A stretch of DNA of 32,893 nt, taken from the NCBI GenBank assembly GCA_949285835.1, contig CASEAR010000003.1, positions 1 through 32,893 of the forward strand, written 5' to 3'. Positions 8,182-16,585 of this stretch are shown one piece after another. Position 1 is the first letter of the stretch, and each line of letters opens with the position of its first letter. The notes below the pieces were generated by a model. It saw only the letters and a list, made by a program, of their open reading frames with translations, had not been told where the DNA came from and ran no database searches. Made by a program: the position numbers and the translations under genes. Source of the stretch: an uncultured Verrucomicrobiota bacterium. GTDB taxonomy: Bacteria; Verrucomicrobiota; Kiritimatiellia; RFP12; UBA3636.

Positions 8182-8664
8182 ATGAAGGATTCCGGGGAAA
8201 AGGCTTTTACGGTCATAGAATTACTGACCGTGACCGCGATAATTTCGATAATCGCGGGAATGATTGTTTCGTCCACATCCATTGCAAGATCCAGAGCATA
8301 CAAGGCGGCGGCGGCCACGGAAGTCCAGCAGATAGCCATGGCTGTCAAGTCGCTGTGGCTTTCTTCGACGGAGTCGAACGACCCGCGCCTAAGCCCGTTT
8401 ACCGGAGCCAGCTCATCCGGAGTGGAGCTTACCGAGTCCGTTCTGACAAGTTCAGGACTTATCAGCACAGGAAAAGATCCCTCCTTCCTTGAAATACCGC
8501 CGGACAGGATCGAGGATGGCGCGTATCGCGACCCCTGGGGCAACCCTTACCGGGTGCGGATGGACAAACCGGAGGATTTTGAAGAGGTCGAAGTATTTCA
8601 GGTCGCCGTTTCGTTCCCGAACGAACAGCGGTACTACCTGCAGGAGGAGGGAACCGAGCAGTAA
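8182..8664 (+). CDS. GspG-type pseudopilin
   Basis: This 160-residue protein is close to the usual GspG size. Its signal differs from the others: the residue before the cut is Ala, not Gly (GEKA then FTVIELLTVTAIISIIAG), with Glu still at +5. Prepilin peptidases tolerate Ala at -1 in some substrates. YRDPWGNPYRVRMD near residues 115-126 is the hallmark GspG motif (DPWGNPY). It begins five bases after the stop of the J-like gene. Thus two GspG-like subunits are encoded in one operon, the other being the first pseudopilin, at 3661. Confidence 0.85.
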   Translation: MKDSGEKAFTVIELLTVTAIISIIAGMIVSSTSIARSRAYKAAAATEVQQIAMAVKSLWLSSTESNDPRLSPFTGASSSGVELTESVLTSSGLISTGKDPSFLEIPPDRIEDGAYRDPWGNPYRVRMDKPEDFEEVEVFQVAVSFPNEQRYYLQEEGTEQ

Positions 8665-8694
8665 GTTGCCGGCGAAAAGACGGGGATTTAAAGT

Positions 8695-11600
8695 ATGACA
8701 GAACAAAACAGGAATGGATCCGCGCTTGTAGTGGTGCTGGGAATGCTCGCTGTCCTGATGCTGCTCGCAGTGTCGTTCAGTGTGGTGATGCGTATAGAAC
8801 GCGCAGGAACCACAAACCTGCGCAATGCGCTTACCTCAAGGCAGGCGCTGATGACAGCGCTCACATACGCCGCACAGGCCATAGACGAAAGTGTGGGGGA
8901 AAAGGTTGTTGCCGATTGGGAAAACGGTTTGATCGCATCGTCCGGTACCGGTTCTTATACGGAGGAACTGATTGGAAGCGGCAGTCGTCCGGATAATTCA
9001 GCCATGCTTGTGACCGCCGAATCGGCCAAGTTCCTCACGCCTTCGCAAGAGGCGCTGGCACGCAATGCCAATGCGCGCTGGGGCCTGATAACGTCCGGCA
9101 TGGCGGCAAGCAAGCCGTCCGGCAGCAGCCTTTCTCAGGATACGACGGTGGGCCGGTATGCGTTTGTCGTGCTGGATGCCACGGGGTATCTCGACATGAA
9201 TATCGCCGGCGGCTTAACCGGCAAGCGCAACGATCCCACGGACGGTACAAACAGCATGTCGCTCGTACTGACTTCAGACGCCAGCATTGTAAAATCCGAC
9301 ACCGGCTTTTTCTCCAAACGCGATTCTCTGGGCGGGTTCACATCGTTCAACGATCTGCGCAACAACTGCACCAATGAAATATATTTTACGAAGCCATCGA
9401 AAGGCGGAATGTTCCTGCCGGAGCTGTTCTCCCCGTCATCGACTATTTCTCTGGAGTCCCTAACGCCCGACGACCATAAGAAAAAGGTGGTTCTCAGCCC
9501 GGACATGGCGACAACATATGCCAATTTCAACAAAACAGTCGAGGATATATGCGACGCTTTCAAGGAAAGTTTCGAGTACAAAGGAGATGGCTGGAGTTCG
9601 GAACCTGTCGGAAACAGAAAGCTTAAATTTTATTCAGGAAACGCAAGGTCGGATCATACGATTACCAGAGCGCGCCTTGCGACGGTGGGTCTGCTCGACT
9701 ACATAGACAGCGATAAAAACCCCGGCAAAGGAGGTTCCGGCAAGCAGTACTGGAGCATTTCCATTCCCGGTGACGATAGTGGAATGGCGTCCACAGATCC
9801 TCTCGATTTCCCGTGCACGGAACAGGTGCCTCTCATAAATCAGGCGGTGGTTTACATAGATGGTTCTTCCACAAAGGCCGTGTCTTCCGTCAATTCCGGA
9901 AGGACATATTTCAAACACAACGGGAACGGCGTTTTCACCTCGGTTTCCGGAGATACCGCTCTGACTTCCGACGACGACCCTTCCGTGTACTATATCGCAT
10001 GGGATATGAACCTGTATGCTGGCTGTCAGGCGGTGGATACGTCTTCGGACGGCACATCTACAGCCACGCTCACCGGAAAGTTTGAGTTTGAATCACTTGG
10101 CGGACGCGGAGGAAGCGATGAACTGGCACAAAAACTGAATGGCTCCGATTCCGCCAATCCGGAATGGTACTGGAACGAGGCCATAGACAAAATTGTGGCC
10201 GCCCAGCCGAGCGTCAGCGGATCTGGAAGCGGGAAAATAGTGGCTGATGATTCTGAAGCCGTGACGTTCAGAGTTTACGGGCGCACGAAAACCACGGCAA
10301 TCCCGGAGGAAACAACGGTTCTCGTCAAAGATTTGAACTGGCCAAGTGACAAGGAGAGGTCTGCACTTGAAAAAGACGGAGGGCCTGTCTCCGCAGACGA
10401 ATATGAGTCGATTTCTCTGGGCGTCACATTTACCGGAGAGGTTAAAGTGGACGGGGCCGTTGTGCAGCAGGTGCCCGGGCCGGAATGTGAAGCCAGGCTC
10501 TATATGCTCCTGCCGTTCCATCATCATACAGCGCGCGGCGCAAATGGAAGCAGCGGAGACGAACCCTACGAGTTCGGATGGGCGATGTGTCTGGATCCGC
10601 ATTTCGCGTTCGACCCGTCTTTTACAGAGGGAAACGGCGGTTTCCCATATTGGATGAGCAACTACAATCTCGTAACTGAAACAGGCGGACACAGCGGCGG
10701 AAGCGGAAGTTCGGCAATTCTTGACGATATATTCGAAAAGGAGGCGAACGACTCCAACGAGGTTGAGCTGAACATGTCCAGCAGGAGCAAGAGCCGCTAC
10801 ACGTACTATGCGAAAATAATGATGACCGACTTTTCCGACAAATGGGATTCTCTGAATTACGGCAGCAACGACAACAAGTCGGTGCCGGACGCGCTACATA
10901 AATATGTGGAGCCTTCCGGACGGGGCGGAGGGCATGAAGAGCAGATTTTCAGCGATGAGACGTACATAAACGAGTACATGGATAAGCATCTGGAGCCGGA
11001 AAGCGGCGGACTGAAATCGGTCGGTGAACTTGGAAACATAATGATCGGCCCATGGGAAACAGTCTCGCTTTTCTATACAAAGTCGCTTGGGGACAAATAC
11101 GATTTTCATCCGGTCCTGGACTACTTTACGCTCCATGACTCAGTCTATCCCAAAATATCCGATTCCGACAGCAGTGCGGAGCATAAACCGGCGAGGTTCA
11201 CCGGCAGGGTCAACCTGAACGCGCCCAAGCTGGTGAAATACATCAAAAACAATACCCGCCGCGGCGAGGTTGCATGGGATACGCGTGATCTCGGGTCCGG
11301 GCCTTCTTCCGGGTACGCGTGCGGTTGGTCAGCGTCCGACTATATAGACTATACGGGAGGATTCAATCCTGAGCCCATAGCGACCGTGTTCAACGGTATG
11401 AGCATCACAGGCAGCGACGGATCCGGAGACATCCTGAAGTGGGACGAAGCCATGGAGTTCGCTTCGGCGTTTGTATGTTCTACGCCGGAGGAGGGCTGGA
11501 AGATACTGTCAGGCCTCGGATGCGGAGAGAGCGGCCCCGGCGAAGTTCTCAGCGTGTTGATGAGCACATACGGCGACAAACTTCAGAGCGACTACAGCAG

Positions 11601-11844
11601 GGAGTCGTTCATCCGCAATTCCGTGGAGCATTTCACTACACGCGGGCAGACCTACATCGTGCTGCTCAGGGCGGATGCTTATTCTCCGAAGTTCGGTTCC
11701 TCTGTGGATGGAACCACCCTCGCCAGCTCCTATGCCATCGCCGAGCTGTGGCGCGACCCTGAGCCGGTGAGAACAGCCGGCGGCGAAGAGATCGAACCCA
11801 AGTACCATAACTGGGTGATACGCTCTTTCAGGATACTGGAGTGA
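8695..11844 (+). CDS. Very large GspK-like tip pseudopilin
   Basis: This 1049-residue protein has a prepilin-like N-terminus: MTEQNRNG, then SALVVVLGMLAVLMLLAVSFSV, a hydrophobic helix that lacks the Glu at +5, as is characteristic of GspK/PilX-type tip subunits. GspK is usually about 300-350 residues, so this is three times larger. The body is rich in Ser, Gly and Asp and has no further membrane segment. The C-terminal part contains EHFTTRGQTYIVLLRADAYS and AIAELWRDPEP, a pattern that looks conserved-domain-like. It closes the pseudopilin series and starts 30 bp after the GspG-type gene. A plausible role is capping the pseudopilus and contacting exported substrates, by analogy with GspK; the extra domains are unrecognised. 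Confidence 0.75.
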   Translation: MTEQNRNGSALVVVLGMLAVLMLLAVSFSVVMRIERAGTTNLRNALTSRQALMTALTYAAQAIDESVGEKVVADWENGLIASSGTGSYTEELIGSGSRPDNSAMLVTAESAKFLTPSQEALARNANARWGLITSGMAASKPSGSSLSQDTTVGRYAFVVLDATGYLDMNIAGGLTGKRNDPTDGTNSMSLVLTSDASIVKSDTGFFSKRDSLGGFTSFNDLRNNCTNEIYFTKPSKGGMFLPELFSPSSTISLESLTPDDHKKKVVLSPDMATTYANFNKTVEDICDAFKESFEYKGDGWSSEPVGNRKLKFYSGNARSDHTITRARLATVGLLDYIDSDKNPGKGGSGKQYWSISIPGDDSGMASTDPLDFPCTEQVPLINQAVVYIDGSSTKAVSSVNSGRTYFKHNGNGVFTSVSGDTALTSDDDPSVYYIAWDMNLYAGCQAVDTSSDGTSTATLTGKFEFESLGGRGGSDELAQKLNGSDSANPEWYWNEAIDKIVAAQPSVSGSGSGKIVADDSEAVTFRVYGRTKTTAIPEETTVLVKDLNWPSDKERSALEKDGGPVSADEYESISLGVTFTGEVKVDGAVVQQVPGPECEARLYMLLPFHHHTARGANGSSGDEPYEFGWAMCLDPHFAFDPSFTEGNGGFPYWMSNYNLVTETGGHSGGSGSSAILDDIFEKEANDSNEVELNMSSRSKSRYTYYAKIMMTDFSDKWDSLNYGSNDNKSVPDALHKYVEPSGRGGGHEEQIFSDETYINEYMDKHLEPESGGLKSVGELGNIMIGPWETVSLFYTKSLGDKYDFHPVLDYFTLHDSVYPKISDSDSSAEHKPARFTGRVNLNAPKLVKYIKNNTRRGEVAWDTRDLGSGPSSGYACGWSASDYIDYTGGFNPEPIATVFNGMSITGSDGSGDILKWDEAMEFASAFVCSTPEEGWKILSGLGCGESGPGEVLSVLMSTYGDKLQSDYSRESFIRNSVEHFTTRGQTYIVLLRADAYSPKFGSSVDGTTLASSYAIAELWRDPEPVRTAGGEEIEPKYHNWVIRSFRILE

Positions 11845-11854
11845 TATTCAAAGT

Positions 11855-12274
11855 ATGGACGGAAAAATCGTAAGCAGGCTGATACTTGAAGCACGTATGG
11901 CGGCCGCCAATGCGTACTGTCCCTATTCCGAATACGCCGTGGGCGCGGCGCTTCTCGCCTCAGACGGCACCATATGGCGAGGATGCAATGTGGAAAATGC
12001 GTCGTACGGCGTAACATGCTGCGCTGAGCGCACGGCGCTGTTCGCCGCCGTGGCTGCGGGGCACAGGGCGTTCGACGCCCTTGCCGTGGTGGCGGGGCCG
12101 GACGGCGGCCCGCCCGCATCGCCGTGCGGCGTGTGCCGCCAGGCTCTTGCAGAATTCTGCAGCAGCGATATGCCGGTGTACTGTGCGTCGCTTTCCGGAG
12201 AGAACCTGAAGGAGACTACCATCGGCGCTATGCTTCCGGATTCGTTCTCGCGCAGCACGATGTCACGGTCATGA
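11855..12274 (+). CDS. cdd: Cytidine deaminase
   Basis: This 139-residue protein converts cytidine and deoxycytidine to uridine and deoxyuridine in pyrimidine salvage. It has the small homotetrameric CDA layout: substrate-binding NVENASYGVT (residues 45-54), the zinc-and-proton-shuttle motif Cys56-Ala57-Glu58, and the second zinc motif PCGVCRQ with Cys91 and Cys94. Length is normal (about 130-140). It begins ten bases after the GspK-like stop and overlaps the helicase gene by four bases (ATGA), so it is probably co-transcribed with both, though no functional link to secretion is evident. The last 15 or so residues (after TTIGAMLPDSF) run beyond the family core. Confidence 0.95.
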   Translation: MDGKIVSRLILEARMAAANAYCPYSEYAVGAALLASDGTIWRGCNVENASYGVTCCAERTALFAAVAAGHRAFDALAVVAGPDGGPPASPCGVCRQALAEFCSSDMPVYCASLSGENLKETTIGAMLPDSFSRSTMSRS

Positions 12275-13461
12275 CAGGCGGCGGCGCGGCTCCAAATGAC
12301 GAATCCGTCCGGGCAGAACCGGACGTGGCGGCGGGCGGCTTCGTGTTCAGGGGACTGAGAACTGAGCTTGCAATGGCGGCCGAAAAACTCGGATTTTCCG
12401 AGCCGACCCCGGTGCAGGCGGCAGTGATTCCGGCGCTTCTTGGAAGCAGGCGCGATTGTCTCGTAAGGGCGGATACGGGATCCGGCAAGACGGCGGCGTA
12501 TGGTATGCCGCTGCTTAATGCGGTGTCCAACACGGGCGTAAAAACGCCGCAGGCGCTGGTGCTGTGCCCCACCCGGGAGCTTTGCATACAGGTGGCGGAA
12601 TCTCTGAGGGAGTTTGCGGCGTATATGACGAACGTGCGCATATTTGCCGTCTACGGGGGAGCTGATCAGCAGTACCAGGCGGTGGAGCTGAGGCGCGGGG
12701 TGACTGTGATTGCCGCCACGCCCGGCAGGCTTTGCGACATGCTGGACCGCGAGGCCGCCGATTTGTCGTCGGTGCGCTGCGTTGTGCTCGACGAAGCCGA
12801 TGAAATGCTCAGGCGCGGGTTTGCGGATCAGCTCTCGGAGATAATGAAAGAGACGCCTCAGAAGGCGGCAACGTGGATGTTTTCAGCCACGTTTCCTCGG
12901 GCGGTCTCCGCTGCCGCGGACAGGTGGCTTGAGAATCCAATGCGGTTTGATATCCCGGGTGAACACGCCATACAGCGCGAAGTCAGCCATATTTGTTTCG
13001 TCGTGCCGTCGGATTTCGCCAGAATGCGTGTGCTTCGCAGGATATTATTGGATACGCCGGACTGCTACGGCATAGTCTTTGCAAGAACGCGCGAACGGGC
13101 TCATAAAATCGCGTTGGCGCTCGGCGTAAACGCCGCCGCACTCAGCGGCGATATGGAGCAGACGGAGAGGAACCGCGTGATGCGGAAGTTCCGCCGCCGC
13201 GAGATACGCGTGGTGGCGGCTACGGATGTAGCCGCCCGCGGGCTGGATCTTGACAGGCTGACTCATATAATTCATTACGACATGCCGGACAGAGCCGATG
13301 TGTATACGCACCGCACCGGCAGAACGGGACGGCGCGGACATGCCGGGATGTCGGTTATACTCGCCGGGGTGGAAGAAATCGGGCGGGTGAAGGCTCTTGC
13401 AAAGCGTCTCGGCATCCGCATCCGCATCAAGCCGTTCCGTCCTTCGAAAAAACAGGATTGA
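12271..13461 (+). CDS. DEAD-box ATP-dependent RNA helicase
   Basis: This 396-residue protein unwinds RNA duplexes using ATP. Visible in order are a Q motif region (FRGLRTELAMAAEKLGFSEPTPVQAAVIP), Walker A ADTGSGKT (residues 67-74), motif Ia-type PTREL, DEAD at residues 174-177 (VLDEADEML), motif III SAT in FSATFP, and motif VI HRTGRTGRRG. It ends soon after the second RecA-like domain with a short basic tail, so it is a minimal helicase of the RhlE/CshA type and lacks a long C-terminal extension. The start at 12271 overlaps the cdd stop (ATGA), indicating translational coupling. Its job may be ribosome assembly or mRNA decay; the sequence does not tell which. Confidence 0.95.
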   Translation: MTGGGAAPNDESVRAEPDVAAGGFVFRGLRTELAMAAEKLGFSEPTPVQAAVIPALLGSRRDCLVRADTGSGKTAAYGMPLLNAVSNTGVKTPQALVLCPTRELCIQVAESLREFAAYMTNVRIFAVYGGADQQYQAVELRRGVTVIAATPGRLCDMLDREAADLSSVRCVVLDEADEMLRRGFADQLSEIMKETPQKAATWMFSATFPRAVSAAADRWLENPMRFDIPGEHAIQREVSHICFVVPSDFARMRVLRRILLDTPDCYGIVFARTRERAHKIALALGVNAAALSGDMEQTERNRVMRKFRRREIRVVAATDVAARGLDLDRLTHIIHYDMPDRADVYTHRTGRTGRRGHAGMSVILAGVEEIGRVKALAKRLGIRIRIKPFRPSKKQD

Positions 13462-13514
13462 TTCCCGTACCGCAAAACGCCATGCGCGCCGGTAAGCGTA
13501 GACGGGAAAAGGAG

Positions 13515-13536
13515 ACCGCCCACCGAAGCGGTTTTT
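13515..13536 (+). terminator. Intrinsic terminator after the helicase gene
   Basis: ACCGC (13515-13519) pairs with GCGGT (13528-13532) around an eight-base loop, and TTTTT (13532-13536) follows on the plus strand. It lies 54 bases after the helicase stop and should end the pseudopilus-cdd-helicase transcript. The stem is short, so efficiency may be moderate. Confidence 0.65.
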
Positions 13537-13568
13537 GTCCCGGCGTTCTCCCCATTTCGGAAAATTCC

Positions 13569-13585
13569 CCCGGGGTTAAACCGGG
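13569..13585 (-). terminator. Possible minus-strand terminator after the activator gene
   Basis: CCCGG (13569-13573) and CCGGG (13581-13585) can pair, and on the minus strand AATTTT follows (plus-strand AAAATT at 13561-13566). It is placed 12 bases beyond the stop of the sigma-54 activator gene, facing the helicase gene. The U-run is short, so this is a weak prediction. Confidence 0.35.
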
Positions 13586-13596
13586 CCCGCATGGAT

Positions 13597-15120
13597 TCAG
13601 CCGGCAGCAGATATCCCTAGTTTGTTCATGCGGTAGTTCATCATCCGCGGAGATACGCCCAGCTCGCGTCCGGCGGCTGAAATGTTGCCGTTGTGCCGTT
13701 CGAGGGCTTCCTTTATGATGTCGCGCTCGTATTCCGCCAGCATGATGTCGATGGCCGGATGGCCCTCATTAAGAACGGAACTGCGAGCCGTATCGGGAGA
13801 ATGGAATTGCAGGGTCGGGGGTAGGTTGTGGCTGTGTATGCAGTTGTCCGAAGCGGTTATTACGGCTCTTTCCATGCAGTTTTCGAGTTCACGAACATTG
13901 CCGGGCCAGTGGTACGCCATGAGCATGTTGACGGCCGGCGGAGAAATGCGCGACACGTTTTTATTGTATTTTACGTTCATCTTCTCGATAAAGTGTTCAG
14001 CGAGAAGTATTATGTCGCTGCGGCGTCTGGCGAGGGCCGGCATTACAATCTGGAAAATGTTGAGCCTGTAGTAAAGGTCTTCGCGGAAGAGTTTCTTTTC
14101 CATAAGCTCTTCCAGATTGCGGCTCGTGGCGGCAAGGAATCGGACGTTTGATCGGAGTTCGTCGTTGCTCCCGACACGCGAGAAAGTGCGTTCCTGAAGG
14201 AAGCGGAGCAGTTTAACCTGAGTGGGCAGGGACAAATCGCCGATTTCATCGAGGAACAGAGTCCCGCCGTCGGCCGCCTCTGCGCGTCCGATACGCCGGT
14301 TTATGGCGCCGGTGAAAGCGCCTTTTTCGTGTCCGAAAAGCTCGCTTTCCACAAGATTTTCAGGCATTGCGGCGCAGTTCAGCGTAACGAATGGCTTGTC
14401 TCTGCGCGGAGACAGATCGACAATGGCCCTGGCGAGGAGTTCCTTCCCGGTGCCGCTTTCTCCTCTGATTAAAACTGTTGCGTCAGACGGAGCTACCTGC
14501 CTGATCTGTTCGTATACCTGCTGCATTTCCCTGCAGTTGCCCACCATATTTCCGGGGTTCCCGGCAAGCATGCCCCTGAGCCTCCGGTTTTCCTCCAGCA
14601 GCGATTCGCGTTCCTTGTGGAGTTCGATGCATGCGGCGGCGGCTTCAGCTGTGAGATTCGCCACGATGACGAGCAGGGCGACGTCGCTGTCGAGGTCGGA
14701 ACCTTCGTCCACCGGTCTGTCTATGGACAGCGTGCCTATGACGTCGTCGCGGAAGACCAGCGGGACGCATATAAAGGCTACCTGCCTGTCGTAATGCCTG
14801 GATCCGGTGCGATTCAGGAAACGCTTGTCTTTTCTCAGGTCGGGAACCACGCAGGGCCGCCCCGATTCAGCGACGATGCCTGTGATGCCTTCTCCCAAAC
14901 GGTAATGGCCGAGTTTCTTTTCTTCGCTGCTGAGACCGCATGAGGCTTCTATAGTCAGCTCGCTGCCGTGCAGGAGCGAAAACGTGCCTCTCAGCATTCC
15001 CATTTTTCGTTCGAGCACCGAAAGAATTTTCTCAAGCAGAGTCTCCACGTTCCGCTCGTGTATGACGGCGGAACTGATTTCCTGAATTACCGATATTTCT
15101 GTCTCTGTTTTCGCGTTCAT
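13597..15120 (-). CDS. Sigma-54-dependent transcriptional activator, GAF-AAA+-Fis (NifA-like layout)
   Basis: This 507-residue enhancer-binding protein activates RNA polymerase holding sigma-54. An N-terminal GAF domain spans about residues 25-165. The AAA+ domain has Walker A GESGTGKE (220-227), the sigma-54 contact loop GAFTGA (267-272) and Walker B GGTLFLDEIGD (285-295). A Fis-type helix-turn-helix follows at about 474-503 (NGNISAAGRELGVSPRMMNYRMNKLGI). There is no receiver domain, so the signal is likely a ligand of the GAF domain; NifA GAF domains can bind 2-oxoglutarate, but that is inference here. It lies 77 bases downstream of gltD on the same strand, near two perfect sigma-54 promoters, and probably controls glutamate synthase and glutamine synthetase. 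The domain order is that of NifA, but no nif genes are present, so I withhold that name. No clear Shine-Dalgarno precedes the ATG. Confidence 0.93.
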   Translation of the reverse strand: MNAKTETEISVIQEISSAVIHERNVETLLEKILSVLERKMGMLRGTFSLLHGSELTIEASCGLSSEEKKLGHYRLGEGITGIVAESGRPCVVPDLRKDKRFLNRTGSRHYDRQVAFICVPLVFRDDVIGTLSIDRPVDEGSDLDSDVALLVIVANLTAEAAAACIELHKERESLLEENRRLRGMLAGNPGNMVGNCREMQQVYEQIRQVAPSDATVLIRGESGTGKELLARAIVDLSPRRDKPFVTLNCAAMPENLVESELFGHEKGAFTGAINRRIGRAEAADGGTLFLDEIGDLSLPTQVKLLRFLQERTFSRVGSNDELRSNVRFLAATSRNLEELMEKKLFREDLYYRLNIFQIVMPALARRRSDIILLAEHFIEKMNVKYNKNVSRISPPAVNMLMAYHWPGNVRELENCMERAVITASDNCIHSHNLPPTLQFHSPDTARSSVLNEGHPAIDIMLAEYERDIIKEALERHNGNISAAGRELGVSPRMMNYRMNKLGISAAG

Positions 15121-15197
15121 TGATGACGGTGTCCGAGGATATCATTTTTCAGGCAGAATTTTCAATGTCCGGTATCCGCGGCGGGACAAATAACGGC

Positions 15198-16583
15198 TCA
15201 TGCCGGGGCGAACATATCCGCGATGCATGCGCATTTGACTTTGGCGTCCGCCATGGCCCTGACAGCGAGGCTCGGACCGCTGGTGCAGTCTCCGACGGCG
15301 AAAATGCGTTTTGACGGAGCCTGCACGACGGTATTGCGCGGCGACAGTTCGAGTCCGAGCTGTTCCACGATGCCCTCCCTCCGGATACCCGTGAATCCCA
15401 TGGCCAGAAGGACGGCGTCGGCTTTCAGGATTTGTTCCGTTCCGGGAACTTCCCTGAAATTCACGGGTTTGCCGAATTCGTCGAAGGACCATTCGGTGCG
15501 TACGGTTTCCACGCCGCACACGCGCCCGTTTTCGCCTATGAACCTTTTGCTGGAGAGGTTCCACATTCTGTTGCAGCCTTCCATATGGCTGGAGCTGGTG
15601 CGCAGCATATACGGCCACATCGGCCATGGTGTGGACTCTGATCGCGATTCCGGAGGCCGGGGCATTATTTCTATTTGCGTTACGGAGGCGGCGCCTTGTC
15701 TCACGGAGGTACCGGCGCAGTCGCTTCCCGTGTCTCCACCTCCGATGACAAGAACGTTTTTTCCTTTGACGGATATCGGTGCGGATCCGATTTCTCCGGA
15801 ATTGAACATGTTCTGTCCGCGCAGGAAATCGAGCGCGAAGTATATGCCGTCCAGACTGCGTCCCGGTATGGGGAGGTCTCTGGCCGACGGCGTGCCGGCG
15901 GCCAGCACGGTGCAGTCGAATTTTCGCGCGATGTATTCGCCCGAAATATCGCGGCCTGCGCAGGTTTCAGTCACAAATCTTATGCCTTCCGCCTCCATGA
16001 GGGCGATGCGCCTGTCGATGATGCGCTTGTCGAGTTTAAAGTCTGGTATCCCGTAGCGGAGGAGTCCGCCCGGGCGTTTGCGCGCCTCGTACACGGTCAC
16101 GGAGAAACCCATCCGGTTCAGAAGTTCCGCGGAGTAAAGGCCTGCGGGGCCGGAGCCTATCACCGCGGCCGACAGGCCGTTTCTGCGCTGAGGGATGAAT
16201 GGCTTTACCCAGCCGTTTTCGAAGGCCGTTTCGATGATGAGTTTTTCACACTGCCTTATCATTACGGACTCGTCATTAAGGTTCCTTGTGCAGGAGCCTT
16301 CGCAGAGGGCGGGGCATATCCGGCTGGTGAATTCCGGGAAAAGGCTTGTGGAGGACAATCTTTCGAACGCGCGCCGCAGGCGTCCCTCCGCCACGGACGC
16401 GTTTATTTCCGGGATTATGTTTCCGAGGGGGCATCCGCTGCCGTGGCAGAACGGGATGCCGCAATCGAGGCATCTTGACGCCTGCGCCGCCGCCTCGGTT
16501 TCGCTCAGACGGCGTTCAACTTCGCGGAAATCTCCGATTCTTTCCCCGCGCGGCCTGTATATATCGTGTATTCTGTCCGTCAT
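15198..16583 (-). CDS. gltD: Glutamate synthase (NADPH) small subunit
   Basis: This 461-residue FAD and iron-sulphur protein passes electrons from NAD(P)H to the large subunit, which makes glutamate from glutamine and 2-oxoglutarate. The N-terminus holds Cys38, Cys41, Cys46 and Cys51 (CLDCGIPFC and GCPLG) and a second set in CPALCEGSC, which form the two [4Fe-4S] clusters. A dinucleotide fold follows with VIGSGPAGLYSAELL (about residue 145), then an NAD(P)H-binding VIGGGDTGSD, and near the end AVGDCTSGPSLAVRAM. Length is normal. The start is two bases after the gltB stop, and its Shine-Dalgarno (GGAG) lies inside the last gltB codons, so the two are translationally coupled. Confidence 0.96.
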   Translation of the reverse strand: MTDRIHDIYRPRGERIGDFREVERRLSETEAAAQASRCLDCGIPFCHGSGCPLGNIIPEINASVAEGRLRRAFERLSSTSLFPEFTSRICPALCEGSCTRNLNDESVMIRQCEKLIIETAFENGWVKPFIPQRRNGLSAAVIGSGPAGLYSAELLNRMGFSVTVYEARKRPGGLLRYGIPDFKLDKRIIDRRIALMEAEGIRFVTETCAGRDISGEYIARKFDCTVLAAGTPSARDLPIPGRSLDGIYFALDFLRGQNMFNSGEIGSAPISVKGKNVLVIGGGDTGSDCAGTSVRQGAASVTQIEIMPRPPESRSESTPWPMWPYMLRTSSSHMEGCNRMWNLSSKRFIGENGRVCGVETVRTEWSFDEFGKPVNFREVPGTEQILKADAVLLAMGFTGIRREGIVEQLGLELSPRNTVVQAPSKRIFAVGDCTSGPSLAVRAMADAKVKCACIADMFAPA

Positions 16584-16585
16584 TG

